DNA of 64,000 bases, from positions 62,001 to 126,000 of the forward strand of contig NZ_FOXY01000004.1 of assembly GCF_900115865.1 (NCBI RefSeq). The letters run 5' to 3'. The position numbers and the translations under genes are program-made. Below the pieces are notes generated by a model that was not told the DNA's origin, made no database searches, and saw only the letters and a program-made list of their open reading frames with translations. Each line of letters begins with the position of its first letter. The first letter of the stretch is position 1. Source of the DNA: Donghicola eburneus. GTDB lineage: Bacteria; Pseudomonadota; Alphaproteobacteria; Rhodobacterales; Rhodobacteraceae. Positions 1-8,291 of this stretch are shown one piece after another.

Positions 1-467
1 AGGTCACTTTCTCGAAGTCGGGGCACGAATTTGTCTGCGAATGCACCGTGCATCTGTCGACCGGTTTGAACGCGGCAGCACGGGCCCATGGCACCGAAAT
101 CTATGCAACCTTCGAAGACTGCGCAGAGAAAATGGACAAGCAGCTGCGCCGCTATAAACGCCGCCTGAAGGACCACCACAAGGATCGCACAAGCCCTGTT
201 GAAACTATCGGTGCTTCCTCGTATATCCTCGCCGCAGATGCGCAGGACGACGAGGCGATCGAGCCCGAAAGCCTGCAGCCGATTATCGTCGCCGAAATGG
301 AGACGAAAGTTCCCTCGCTGTCAGTTGGCGAGGCGGTAATGCAGATGGAACTGGCTGGCTCTCAGATGCTGGTCTTCCGAAACGAGAAACATGGTGGCGT
401 AAACGTTGTACATCGCCGGGATGACGGGAATATCGGTTGGATCGATCCCCGTAGTACCGGGCAATAA
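1..467 (+). CDS. hpf: Long-form ribosome hibernation promoting factor, 5' end cut by window
   Basis: The reading frame is open from the first bases (codons begin at position 3) to a TAA at 465-467, so the N-terminus lies outside the window. The N-terminal part (conserved VHLSTG, then a basic helix rich in K and R ending in KDHHKDR) is the ribosome-binding RaiA/HPF fold that inserts between tRNA and mRNA sites of the 30S subunit. After an acidic linker, the last 65 or so residues (VGEAVMQMELAGSQMLVFRNE, then VVHRR) form the dimerisation domain of the long HPF type that makes 100S ribosomes in stationary phase. The neighbour ptsN follows after 31 bases, the usual rpoN-hpf-ptsN arrangement. A GTG at 48 is internal, not a start. 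Confidence 0.93.
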   Translation, partial: VTFSKSGHEFVCECTVHLSTGLNAAARAHGTEIYATFEDCAEKMDKQLRRYKRRLKDHHKDRTSPVETIGASSYILAADAQDDEAIEPESLQPIIVAEMETKVPSLSVGEAVMQMELAGSQMLVFRNEKHGGVNVVHRRDDGNIGWIDPRSTGQ

Positions 468-498
468 CGCCGCGAAAGCCCTAGGCAAAAGCTAACTC

Positions 499-963
499 AT
501 GCAAATCTCAGATATTCTGTCGCCGCAGGCGGTGAAGACCCTTATTGGTTGTTCTAGTAAAAAACGTCTGTTTCAGGATATCGGAGACCTGACTGAGGCA
601 GCTTTGGGCATCCCCAGCGCCCGCGCCGTCGAGGCGCTGGTGGAACGCGAAAGCCTTGGCCCGACTGGTGTGGGCCATGGCGTTGCCCTACCTCATGCCC
701 GTCTCGCCGAGATTGACCGCGTCCAAGGCGTCTTCCTGCGTCTGGAGAAGCCCGTTGATTTCGGTTCGGTGGATCGCAAGCCCGTAGATCTGGTCTTTGC
801 GCTGTTCGCGCCTGAAGATGCAGGGGTCGAACACCTCAAAGCCTTGGCAGTCGTGTCACGGACGCTAAAAGATCAGGCCATGCGCACCAAGTTGCGCGCC
901 AATAACGAAGCGGTCACGCTGCACGCCGTGTTGACCGAAGATCAGGCCAATCAGGCGGCCTGA
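499..963 (+). CDS. ptsN: Nitrogen-regulatory PTS protein EIIA(Ntr)
   Basis: A 154-residue cytoplasmic PTS EIIA domain of the mannitol/fructose type. It takes phosphate from NPr on the conserved histidine in GVALPHARL (His66) and signals nitrogen, carbon and potassium status rather than transporting sugar. Length and the motif GPTGVGHGVALPHAR match EIIANtr well. It lies 31 bases after hpf and is probably cotranscribed with it. Its last 13 bases overlap the 3' end of the convergent sulfotransferase gene, so the two transcripts are complementary at their ends. Confidence 0.95.
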   Translation: MQISDILSPQAVKTLIGCSSKKRLFQDIGDLTEAALGIPSARAVEALVERESLGPTGVGHGVALPHARLAEIDRVQGVFLRLEKPVDFGSVDRKPVDLVFALFAPEDAGVEHLKALAVVSRTLKDQAMRTKLRANNEAVTLHAVLTEDQANQAA

Positions 964-2393
964 CCCCTTTTATCCCACGGGCCATAACCCAACATCATAT
1001 AGTCGCGCGTGTAAGCATCCTTGCACGCGCTTTCTATTTCTTCGTCGTAGATCTCTGCTAGCGGCACTGGGCAGTCCGGCTCTGAAACGCCCGAAAACGC
1101 GGGCATATCCCGGCCGATCTGCTGGCATACCTGCGACAGGCCCAGTTCAATCTGTTCTTCCCTGACAATCAGGTCAGGCAAATTGAATTCGGCAAAGCCT
1201 TGGATCATTTGCGACTGCGATGCCCACCCAGGATCGACCCGAAGACTGGTCTGCCCTGCCAAATTGCCTTTGAGCCACTGCAAAAATCCCAGAAACGCCA
1301 GCCGGTGCGCGGCAGCATCGTACGCCTCTCCCGCGCCTTTCTTGGGGATCGGCAGCTTGTAGCGCTTGCGTAGAACTTCGCGAATCTCGCCAAATGCGCC
1401 GGGGCCAGTCCCCAGAATACGCTCGCAAAAAACACGATGCGCGCGGGTCAGCGGATGCGTGACCACGGTAAAAGTACGATGTCCGCGGTTCACGCGCTTC
1501 CACTTACGCAACGGCTTCTGAGTGAAATCGCGCTGCAGTGCATCTACGTCAGCGCCATCTAAGGCGGCCATCCATTCGCAAACCGCATGTTCTGTCCCTG
1601 AACGGAGGGGCAGGTACATCAGGGGCGCCTCGGCTGCAGCTACATAGGTCGGAACCATCGCATTCCGGCGTGGCTCGAAATTAGGGGTGCGCGTCAGATC
1701 AAAACGATCAAGTCGCGATAGCGCGCTCTCCATCTCCTCGAAGTTCGCCACTTTTGAAGAGAGAGGCGCTGGGTTCTGCTTCTTCAGCTTCTTATCCAGC
1801 GCTGGCAGGCGTGCATCGACACCCAGAAACGCGGCCATCCCGTTCATTACATCGACGTCCTGTAAATCCTCGTAGGCGACATAGAACGCCGTCTGCCCAG
1901 TGGTTTGCAGCGCCCGCAGCACCTTCTTTTGAAAGGCTTGCAGCGTCTCGATATGGCTAATGAACTCGTCGCCTTTGAATTCCGCCTGCCCCTCACGGCG
2001 GTTCTTGGCATCCGTCAGTTTCCACTGCCCGGTCGCCTGCGCTATCTTCCAAGACACATAGCTTTCGACCGGATTGCGGGTGAGGATAATTTTAGCGCAT
2101 CGCAGGTCGGCCAGAAGACCATCAATCACGCGCGGGTCGTGATCGTGAAAATAGCGAAAGCCGTTTAGGCCCTCAGCACTCCGCACCGTATCTAGCAAGT
2201 GATCGGGATTGGCCTCGCGCTTGTCCTGCGTGATGCCCAGAACATCATCGGCATTCGGGTAGCCGATAAAGAACGGATTGAATGCCTCTCCGTGACAGCT
2301 GACGCCGTCCAGAGCGTTCAGGTTCGCCTCGAGAAAGTTGCTGCCTGTTCGCATTTCAGCCAGAACAACAAACAAATCGAATTTTGACGGCAT
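951..2393 (-). CDS. Two-domain sulfotransferase of a polysaccharide locus
   Basis: 480 residues. The N-terminal half is a Stf0/NodH-like PAPS-dependent sulfotransferase: EMRTGSNF (13-20) is the 5'-phosphosulfate loop and ILTRNPVESYVSWK (103-116) the 3'-phosphate site. The C-terminal half (about 305-475) looks like a second sulfotransferase of the carbohydrate type (Sulfotransfer_2): VTHPLTRAHRVF (311-322), then an EQIEL strand and a terminal DYMMLGYGPW segment. That resembles the Y-x-x-DY-x-x-F/LGY end of that family, but its phosphosulfate loop is not obvious. The likely substrate is a surface polysaccharide, because glycosyltransferases follow directly on the same strand (6 bases to the next gene) and cysQ, which removes PAP, is in the same region. 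Acceptor and position of sulfation cannot be read from sequence. Confidence 0.75.
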   Translation of the reverse strand: MPSKFDLFVVLAEMRTGSNFLEANLNALDGVSCHGEAFNPFFIGYPNADDVLGITQDKREANPDHLLDTVRSAEGLNGFRYFHDHDPRVIDGLLADLRCAKIILTRNPVESYVSWKIAQATGQWKLTDAKNRREGQAEFKGDEFISHIETLQAFQKKVLRALQTTGQTAFYVAYEDLQDVDVMNGMAAFLGVDARLPALDKKLKKQNPAPLSSKVANFEEMESALSRLDRFDLTRTPNFEPRRNAMVPTYVAAAEAPLMYLPLRSGTEHAVCEWMAALDGADVDALQRDFTQKPLRKWKRVNRGHRTFTVVTHPLTRAHRVFCERILGTGPGAFGEIREVLRKRYKLPIPKKGAGEAYDAAAHRLAFLGFLQWLKGNLAGQTSLRVDPGWASQSQMIQGFAEFNLPDLIVREEQIELGLSQVCQQIGRDMPAFSGVSEPDCPVPLAEIYDEEIESACKDAYTRDYMMLGYGPWDKRGQAA

Positions 2394-2399
2394 AGAAAT

Positions 2400-4100
2400 T
2401 TACTTTACTAAATAGGGTTTACGCGGTTTGCGCGGCTTTTCCCGCTCTTCGAGTGTGTTCGGAAAATCGCCGGTTAGATAGGGGTGCATGCCCTGATTTT
2501 TCAAATTCTGTAGGAATTGTGCAAAGCCCGTCAGGTTCACCATCTTCGGTGCCTCTGTCAGGCGTCGTTTATCGGTTTGCCCGATTTCACCAATAATGGC
2601 CTGAAGCGGCTCCATCGGTGCCTCAACGAATTCGGCAAGGCTCCAGATATGGATGCGCGCCTTGGCGTAGGGCGAACGCAGCACATCCAAATGCCGGCTT
2701 TCGCGGCGCTGGAGTTCGGCGGCGGTGCGGCGAATTTCCGAAAAATCCAAGTTTGATCTGAACAGCGGAACCGCCCAAGCCCCCGTAATCACGCAAATCT
2801 GCGCATTCGGGTCTTTGGCGATATCCCATTCGACCTCTTGGATGTGGTCGGCAGGGCCAACTTGGAAACACTGCCGCTCACCGCGCGTGTTCCAGATCAT
2901 GTTCGTCAAAAACGCCCGAGGATTGCGATCCCTAAGCGCGGCTGAGTCTGAGAGCGCGCCATTGATCACTTTGACCGCGCCCTCGTAGTGGACGCGTTCG
3001 GGCGCAAAGAGATGCCCATGCACGCGGGCACCCGTCAGACGCCCGAGCCAGCTTTCAAAATCTTCGAAAAGTTCGGAAAACCCTTCGAACATCGAATATT
3101 CAGATGCTGTGAAGCCGTTTTCCCAATCGGGGTTCGGGAAACGGCTCTGCATATAGAGGCCCGTCCGGCCTTGGGTCCGTCGCTCTACCGCTTTGGCGAA
3201 AATGCGGTCAATCTTGCCGGGGTTCGGCTCTGTCCGGTTCAAGGCATCAGGCTGTGGCGTCAGAAATGCGTTGTATAAACGATCCGCATAGGGCCATATT
3301 TTCCGCGCAACAAAACAGTCAGAACGCCGCAAAAGCTGCAGGTGATCATCGTAAAAGATGTGTGGCTTCCCTTGGAAGTCGAACTTCGACAGGGTGAGAG
3401 ACCGGCTCTGGATGTCGCGGGAATACAAGCGCACCAGTGTCTGAAAATAGGACTCATCCGGAATCCAGACTTGGCGGAAGAACCGCTCGTAAATTCCCCG
3501 TCGTGGGTCTTGCAAAATCGCCGTCAGGGTTTGACGTGTCAGACACCACCACTGGCTGCCCATGTGGGGAATCAAGCCGTCGGGCATCTGACGGTGCATC
3601 CGGAAACGCCGCTGGAAATCGACACACAGATCAAAGAGCCTGCGGTTTCGCTTCCATGAAAACGGGAAGCGCAACGTAAAACGTTCGTGGTCGAGTCCAC
3701 CAATAGTCCAAGGCACGTCTGCAAGCGTTGCAGATTCTATGAAGTCGGTGTTCGGACGCTCTGCCAGATATTGCACCAATTCTTCGACGGGACGCAGGGG
3801 CAGACAAGAGCCGGACGCCAGATACACGTGCCGCACAGCTGGAAAGTCCTGCAGCATCACTTCTGCTGCGGATTGCGACGCAGCGACGAGTCCCCACGTC
3901 CCCCATTCACATTTATGACGCGCACTGAAGCGAATATTCTCTAGATCAGAAAGCCCCTTGATCAGCATTTGATAGCGTGAGTTCGGCATACGCGAATCCG
4001 CGTGGATGACGACCGGAACGCCGTGCGTCGCCCAATGCCGCGCCACTTGCTCGACACGGTCCAGAGCGTTGTGGATCAAGAGGATGACACCCAAACTCAT
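2400..4100 (-). CDS. GT14-type (Branch) glycosyltransferase with C-terminal domain of unknown function
   Basis: 566 residues from the ATG at 4100, which overlaps the stop of the upstream gene as ATGA; a longer frame to 4178 exists but would run deep into that gene. Residues 1-280 resemble beta-1,6-N-acetylglucosaminyltransferases (Branch/GT14): GVILLIHNA at the start, HVYLASGSCLPLRP (91-104), GSQWWCLTR (181-189), IPDESYFQT near 215. The remaining 280 residues form a separate domain I cannot assign; it ends in a basic, proline-rich tail. No signal peptide or membrane segment. Tight coupling to the glycosyltransferase at 4097-5107 and to the sulfotransferase implies one assembly pathway. Confidence 0.75.
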   Translation of the reverse strand: MSLGVILLIHNALDRVEQVARHWATHGVPVVIHADSRMPNSRYQMLIKGLSDLENIRFSARHKCEWGTWGLVAASQSAAEVMLQDFPAVRHVYLASGSCLPLRPVEELVQYLAERPNTDFIESATLADVPWTIGGLDHERFTLRFPFSWKRNRRLFDLCVDFQRRFRMHRQMPDGLIPHMGSQWWCLTRQTLTAILQDPRRGIYERFFRQVWIPDESYFQTLVRLYSRDIQSRSLTLSKFDFQGKPHIFYDDHLQLLRRSDCFVARKIWPYADRLYNAFLTPQPDALNRTEPNPGKIDRIFAKAVERRTQGRTGLYMQSRFPNPDWENGFTASEYSMFEGFSELFEDFESWLGRLTGARVHGHLFAPERVHYEGAVKVINGALSDSAALRDRNPRAFLTNMIWNTRGERQCFQVGPADHIQEVEWDIAKDPNAQICVITGAWAVPLFRSNLDFSEIRRTAAELQRRESRHLDVLRSPYAKARIHIWSLAEFVEAPMEPLQAIIGEIGQTDKRRLTEAPKMVNLTGFAQFLQNLKNQGMHPYLTGDFPNTLEEREKPRKPRKPYLVK

Positions 4101-5107
4101 GCCCAGTTCCCCTTGGACATGAGCCCCAAAATTTCGAGTTGGCGCCAGTTGATGTACTTTTCCGACCACGTACACCACAGATCTGGGCTTACTTGCCCGC
4201 GCTCGGCGTACATTTTGTACTCTCTGCTGCCCGCATAATGTTCGCCGCGTTGCAGTTCCTCTTCTGCCTTGTGTGTAAAGGTATCAAGGAACTTGGTGTG
4301 CAGCAGAACGCCCGAGGATTTTTCGCCGCCCCATTCATCGTAGATCAGATTCAAACCACGCGGCAGCAGCGAATGGGTCGAGCTAATATAGGCATAGCGA
4401 TCGTCCCATTTCACCAGCGGCACTTTGTTCAACGCAGGCGCATGATAGGGCTCATCAGGGAAGAAGACGCGCGCACGCGGGCCGCCCTGAATCCAGAGGT
4501 TACCGTATTTGTGGTTTCGTTCGATCGTGTAGTTGCCGCTGTCGAACCACATCGCGATTTCCAGCGGGTCTTGTCCCGCCCGGTAGGGCTGTGTGCCGAT
4601 CGGACCCTTGGGGTACATATCTAACAGCATCGCCCCGAAGGATTTGATCGACGACGCGTCCAGCCAGTCGGTCAGCGCCCGCAGCGGCCGCGTATCGCAA
4701 AACGGATAGATCAGAAATTCATCAGGATCGACGGTCAGGCACCAGTGCCCGTTCCCGTATTTCATCAGCAGCCAGTTGATCCAGTCCATGCCAAAGCGCG
4801 ACCGCTTATAGCTGGCATTGGTACGCCACACGGAAGAATCCGGCTGTTCGGCCAAGTAATCGGCCGAGCCATCGGTGCTGTCATTGTCCACGAAAAGGAA
4901 ATGGTTGATGCCGAGGTTTCGGTAGTACTCTAGGAAGTATGGCAAACGTTTTGCCTCGTTCCGCAGAGTACAAAACACCAAGAGGTCCGCTTCACGAATA
5001 TAGGCGGTTCGATTGACTAAAGGAGAGAGTTCACGGCTCTTGCGCATGGCGCGATAGCGCCAGCGTTTGCGTTCCAGCCGCAGTCCGTATGATTGGATCG
5101 CTCCCAA
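4097..5107 (-). CDS. Glycosyltransferase, GT2-like (Glyco_tranf_2_4 type)
   Basis: 336 residues. The fold signature is LVFCTLRNEAKRLPYFLEYY (43-62), followed by FLFVDNDSTDGS (70-81), the nucleotide-sugar binding strand, and a D-x-D-like VDPDEFL (126-132) expected to hold the metal and sugar phosphate. This matches the glycosyltransferase family 2 / GT92-like group often found with sulfotransferases and GT14 enzymes in roseobacters. No membrane segments, so it acts in the cytoplasm on nucleotide sugars. Its stop overlaps the start of the next gene by ATGA, and 33 bases separate it from the upstream GT4 gene, so it sits mid-operon. Donor and acceptor unknown. Confidence 0.8.
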   Translation of the reverse strand: MGAIQSYGLRLERKRWRYRAMRKSRELSPLVNRTAYIREADLLVFCTLRNEAKRLPYFLEYYRNLGINHFLFVDNDSTDGSADYLAEQPDSSVWRTNASYKRSRFGMDWINWLLMKYGNGHWCLTVDPDEFLIYPFCDTRPLRALTDWLDASSIKSFGAMLLDMYPKGPIGTQPYRAGQDPLEIAMWFDSGNYTIERNHKYGNLWIQGGPRARVFFPDEPYHAPALNKVPLVKWDDRYAYISSTHSLLPRGLNLIYDEWGGEKSSGVLLHTKFLDTFTHKAEEELQRGEHYAGSREYKMYAERGQVSPDLWCTWSEKYINWRQLEILGLMSKGNWA

Positions 5108-5140
5108 TCTTCCCCCTTGTACAAGAGGGCTGGCCCGACC

Positions 5141-6352
5141 TTAGATCAGGGGTAGGACCCTCTCGAAATGAGCCTCCCACGTCGGAGGCGACCACCGTCT
5201 TGCTTCAGTCTCTACGCCCCCCTCTTTCTCAAGGGCGGTCCTGTAAGCATTCATAACACACTGATACCAGAGCTTAGCATCACCCGAGGACGCGTAAACG
5301 GGTATATTGCCTAGAAATTCTCGATAAATCGGTAAGTCATTACATACAATAGGCGTATTGTGATGTGCTGCTTCTGCCGCAGGGAGTCCAAAGCCCTCTG
5401 CATAGCTAGGAAACAATAGCGCAGTCGCTTCGTCCATCAGACAGGCAACTGCTCCATCGGACAGGCCAGCGACCTCTTGGACATGACTGCTGCGGTCCAG
5501 CGCATCAAGGCGCCGGAATACAGATTCGTTTTTCCATCCCCGTGACCCGCAAATCAACAACGTCGGCGTTTCATTCCCGAGCTCTTCTTCCAGCACCTCC
5601 CACACATCCAAGAGGACGCCATGAGCCTTGCGTGGCTCAATGGTCCCGACCGTCAGGAAAAATGGCTGCTTGGGCGGCAGACCTTCGGGCAATTCTCTGG
5701 GCTCAGCTGTTGCGAAATCTATCCCTAAATGGGCAACAATGCCTCTGGGTAGCACGCCTGAGGCATGGCGGTGGACGTGTTGCTCAGTCTGCTGAGAATT
5801 ATAAATCAGGAGGTCGGCAGAGTCGCAGGCACGTTGCAGGAACTTGGCGAACCGTTCAGTTGCGCCGTCTGCCTGATACTCCGGAAAATCGAGCGGTATC
5901 GTATCGTGGATCAGCACTGCAATCCGCGCCTCGGGCAGTTTTCCAAGCGCCTTCACAACGCGCTTGGACAGATTGCTGTGCCCCGTGTTCACGTAAGTCG
6001 TACCCGATGGCAAATACTTGCGGAGCATTTTCGACAGCAGCGCCTTGGGTTGGCGCCCCACGGCCCGCTTGCGCAAAATTGGCAGAATACCTGCCACCAT
6101 CCGGCCATCGACAGACGCCGCTCGCAATGCTTCCATCCCCTGCCGTCCCAAGAGGATATAGCCGAGCTGAGTTCGCACCAGCCCGTAACAGGGAACATCG
6201 CTATCTAGAAATGCACAGAGATACGCACGCTCCACACGGTCCACGCCGGTTAGTGTGCGACCCGCGCGGCTGGTGAGCCGCGACAGGTCCAGAAGGCGTG
6301 CAGCCTTATTTGTCGTAGTGGCCCGTTTGGTGCCAGCGCCATGCGTCGCCAA
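5141..6352 (-). CDS. Glycosyltransferase family 1/GT4
   Basis: 403 residues if the TTG at 6352 is the start; this overlaps galE by 47 bases, and no better start with a clear ribosome site is seen, so the N-terminus is uncertain by about 25 residues. GT-B fold: FFLTVGTIEPRKAHGVLLD (231-249) opens the C-terminal domain and LFPSYAEGFGLPAAEA (313-328) carries the E-x7-E motif that contacts the donor sugar nucleotide. Closest to mannosyltransferase-like GT4 enzymes with a GTIEPRK signature. Cytoplasmic. Overlap with galE and short spacing to the next gene place it in the polysaccharide operon. Confidence 0.85.
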   Translation of the reverse strand: MATHGAGTKRATTTNKAARLLDLSRLTSRAGRTLTGVDRVERAYLCAFLDSDVPCYGLVRTQLGYILLGRQGMEALRAASVDGRMVAGILPILRKRAVGRQPKALLSKMLRKYLPSGTTYVNTGHSNLSKRVVKALGKLPEARIAVLIHDTIPLDFPEYQADGATERFAKFLQRACDSADLLIYNSQQTEQHVHRHASGVLPRGIVAHLGIDFATAEPRELPEGLPPKQPFFLTVGTIEPRKAHGVLLDVWEVLEEELGNETPTLLICGSRGWKNESVFRRLDALDRSSHVQEVAGLSDGAVACLMDEATALLFPSYAEGFGLPAAEAAHHNTPIVCNDLPIYREFLGNIPVYASSGDAKLWYQCVMNAYRTALEKEGGVETEARRWSPPTWEAHFERVLPLI

Positions 6353-7289
6353 TCATCTGCTCCAGCGTAGAAAGCTTGGGCTCCCACCCAAGTTCATCCA
6401 ACGCCCGTTTGGAACCGGATACAAGCTTTACGCAATCTCCGGGGCGGCGCGGACCTTCTTCGTAGGGTACTTCTTGGTTGGTGACAGCGCGCGAATGATC
6501 AATCACCTCACGGACCGAGAAACCAGATCCGGTGCCAAGGTTGAACACGCGGCTCCCCTTGCCATCCAAGAGCCACTTCACACCCAAAACATGCGCTTCG
6601 ACCAGATCGATGACGTGCACATAGTCGCGCACGCATGTTCCGTCAGGCGTATCGTAGTCGGTGCCATGGATCGTCAGTGCAGGGCGCTTGCCCGCGATCG
6701 CGTCCAGCATGACTGGGATCAGGTGCGTTTCGGGCTGGTGGAATTCACCAACTTCGGCCTCTGGGTCTGCACCACCAACGTTAAAGTAGCGGAAAATCAC
6801 GCTCTTCATGCCATATGCATCGTCGAAATTCGCCAGAATATCTTCGATCGCGCGCTTCGACGCCCCGTACGAGTTGATCGGATACTGCGCGCAATCCTCG
6901 TCAAGCATGACACCGTCTTGCTCACCATAGGTGGCACAAGTCGAACTGAAGACGAAGTTGAGGCAACCCGCAGCCGCGGCTGCTTCGATCAGGGTAAGTG
7001 AACCCTGAACGTTATTACGCCAGTACATGCCCGGGTCTTTCATGCTCTCGCCAACCTGACTAAAGGCGGCGAAGTGCATGACAGCAACAGGCTTATATTT
7101 CTCGAAAACTTCGTCGACTCGGGCGCGGTCCAGCAGGTCCCCTTTTTCTAGAGGACCGAACTTTACAGCGTCTTCCCAACCGGTCGAGATATTGTCGAAT
7201 GTGACCGGCGTAAAACCGGCCTGCTTCAAAACTTTGCAGGCATGCGAGCCGATATAGCCCGCACCCCCGGTCACAAGAACATTCGTCAC
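6306..7289 (-). CDS. galE: UDP-glucose 4-epimerase
   Basis: 327-residue extended short-chain dehydrogenase. VTGGAGYIGSH (6-16) binds NAD, SST (115-117) and Y-GASK (Tyr141, Lys145) are catalytic, and RYFNVGGADP is typical of GalE. It interconverts UDP-glucose and UDP-galactose, supplying donors for the glycosyltransferases around it; galU lies 14 bases upstream on the same strand and makes its substrate. The 3' end overlaps the start region of the GT4 gene, suggesting translational coupling. Confusion with UDP-glucuronate epimerase is unlikely given the GalE-type C-terminus (ELGWEPKLS, then WRWH). Confidence 0.95.
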   Translation of the reverse strand: MTNVLVTGGAGYIGSHACKVLKQAGFTPVTFDNISTGWEDAVKFGPLEKGDLLDRARVDEVFEKYKPVAVMHFAAFSQVGESMKDPGMYWRNNVQGSLTLIEAAAAAGCLNFVFSSTCATYGEQDGVMLDEDCAQYPINSYGASKRAIEDILANFDDAYGMKSVIFRYFNVGGADPEAEVGEFHQPETHLIPVMLDAIAGKRPALTIHGTDYDTPDGTCVRDYVHVIDLVEAHVLGVKWLLDGKGSRVFNLGTGSGFSVREVIDHSRAVTNQEVPYEEGPRRPGDCVKLVSGSKRALDELGWEPKLSTLEQMIGDAWRWHQTGHYDK

Positions 7290-7303
7290 GTTTTGATTTC
7301 CGA

Positions 7304-8197
7304 TTACTGAGCAGCTTTGCGCGCGGCCATCACGTCTTCGAGGTAGTGCTCCAGATCGTCACGCAGGTCGGGGCGCGCCAGACCAAAGGCAACGGTCGCT
7401 TGCAGGAATCCCGACTTCGAGCCGCAGTCGTAGCGTTCACCCTTGAAGCGGTACCCATAGACGTTGTCGCTGTCGGTGATCTCTTTTGCGATCGCATCGG
7501 TCAGCTGCAATTCGCCGCCAGCACCTGTTTCCATGTTATCGATGTTCTGCAGCACCTTGGGGCTGAGGATATAACGACCGATCACAGCAAGGTTCGACGG
7601 CGCATCTTCAAGCTTGGGCTTTTCGACCATCCCTTTGACCGACACGATGTTGCCCATATCTTCCTTCAGATCCAGAACGCCGTAGGAAGAAACGCGATCC
7701 TGAGGAACCTCCATTGCCGCAACCATGTTGCCGCCAGTTTCCTGATAGGCTTCAACCATCTGCTGAAGGCAAGGCTTATCCGCTTGGATCACATCGTCGG
7801 GCAGCAGGACCGCAAAGGGCTCGTTCCCTAGCAGGCGGCGAGCACACCAGACAGCATGACCGAGGCCGAGAGCTTGATTCTGACGCACGTAGGCAATCGC
7901 ACCGCTATCCATGTTGGTGCTGTCCAGCACCTTCATCAGGTCGGTTTTGTTTTTTGCCTTCAGGTTTGCTTCCAGCTCGGGCGCGCGATCGAAATAGTCT
8001 TCGAGAGCGCTTTTGCCGCGCGACGTTACGAAGATAAACTCCTCGATGCCCGCGGCGCGCGCCTCGTCGATCGCGTACTGGATCAGGGGGCGGTCAACCA
8101 GAGTCATGATCTCTTTCGGCACGGATTTGGTTGCGGGCAGAAACCGCGTACCCAGACCGGCGACAGGAAATACAGCTTTGGTAACTTTGTTGCTCAT
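7304..8197 (-). CDS. galU: UTP-glucose-1-phosphate uridylyltransferase
   Basis: 297 residues, normal for bacterial GalU. The nucleotide-binding signature AGLGTRFLPATKSVPKE (13-29) begins the protein; LLPDDV, MEVP and VEKP motifs follow in the expected order. The enzyme makes UDP-glucose, the first dedicated precursor for the galE and glycosyltransferase products encoded next to it, and probably for periplasmic glucan and osmolyte pathways elsewhere. ATG preceded by AGAAGG about 9 bases upstream. A good sigma-70-type promoter lies 44-71 bases upstream, making galU the likely first gene of the galU-galE-glycosyltransferase-sulfotransferase transcript. Confidence 0.96.
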   Translation of the reverse strand: MSNKVTKAVFPVAGLGTRFLPATKSVPKEIMTLVDRPLIQYAIDEARAAGIEEFIFVTSRGKSALEDYFDRAPELEANLKAKNKTDLMKVLDSTNMDSGAIAYVRQNQALGLGHAVWCARRLLGNEPFAVLLPDDVIQADKPCLQQMVEAYQETGGNMVAAMEVPQDRVSSYGVLDLKEDMGNIVSVKGMVEKPKLEDAPSNLAVIGRYILSPKVLQNIDNMETGAGGELQLTDAIAKEITDSDNVYGYRFKGERYDCGSKSGFLQATVAFGLARPDLRDDLEHYLEDVMAARKAAQ

Positions 8198-8240
8198 GTA
8201 AATAGGCCTTCTGTTTGTCGAGGAGGATCGACTTTTAAAA

Positions 8241-8268
8241 ACTATAGCAGTGCCGCGCCGCGGCTCAA
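8241..8268 (-). promoter_or_regulatory. Putative sigma-70 promoter for galU operon
   Basis: Read on the minus strand: TTGAGC (-35, 8268-8263), 16-base spacer, TATAGT (-10, 8246-8241). Transcription would begin near 8234, giving a leader of about 36 bases with a small hairpin (GTCGA-TCCTCC-TCGAC). The position fits the boundary between the GT2 gene and galU. Confidence 0.55.
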
Positions 8269-8291
8269 ATATCTAACATAATAAAACGAGC

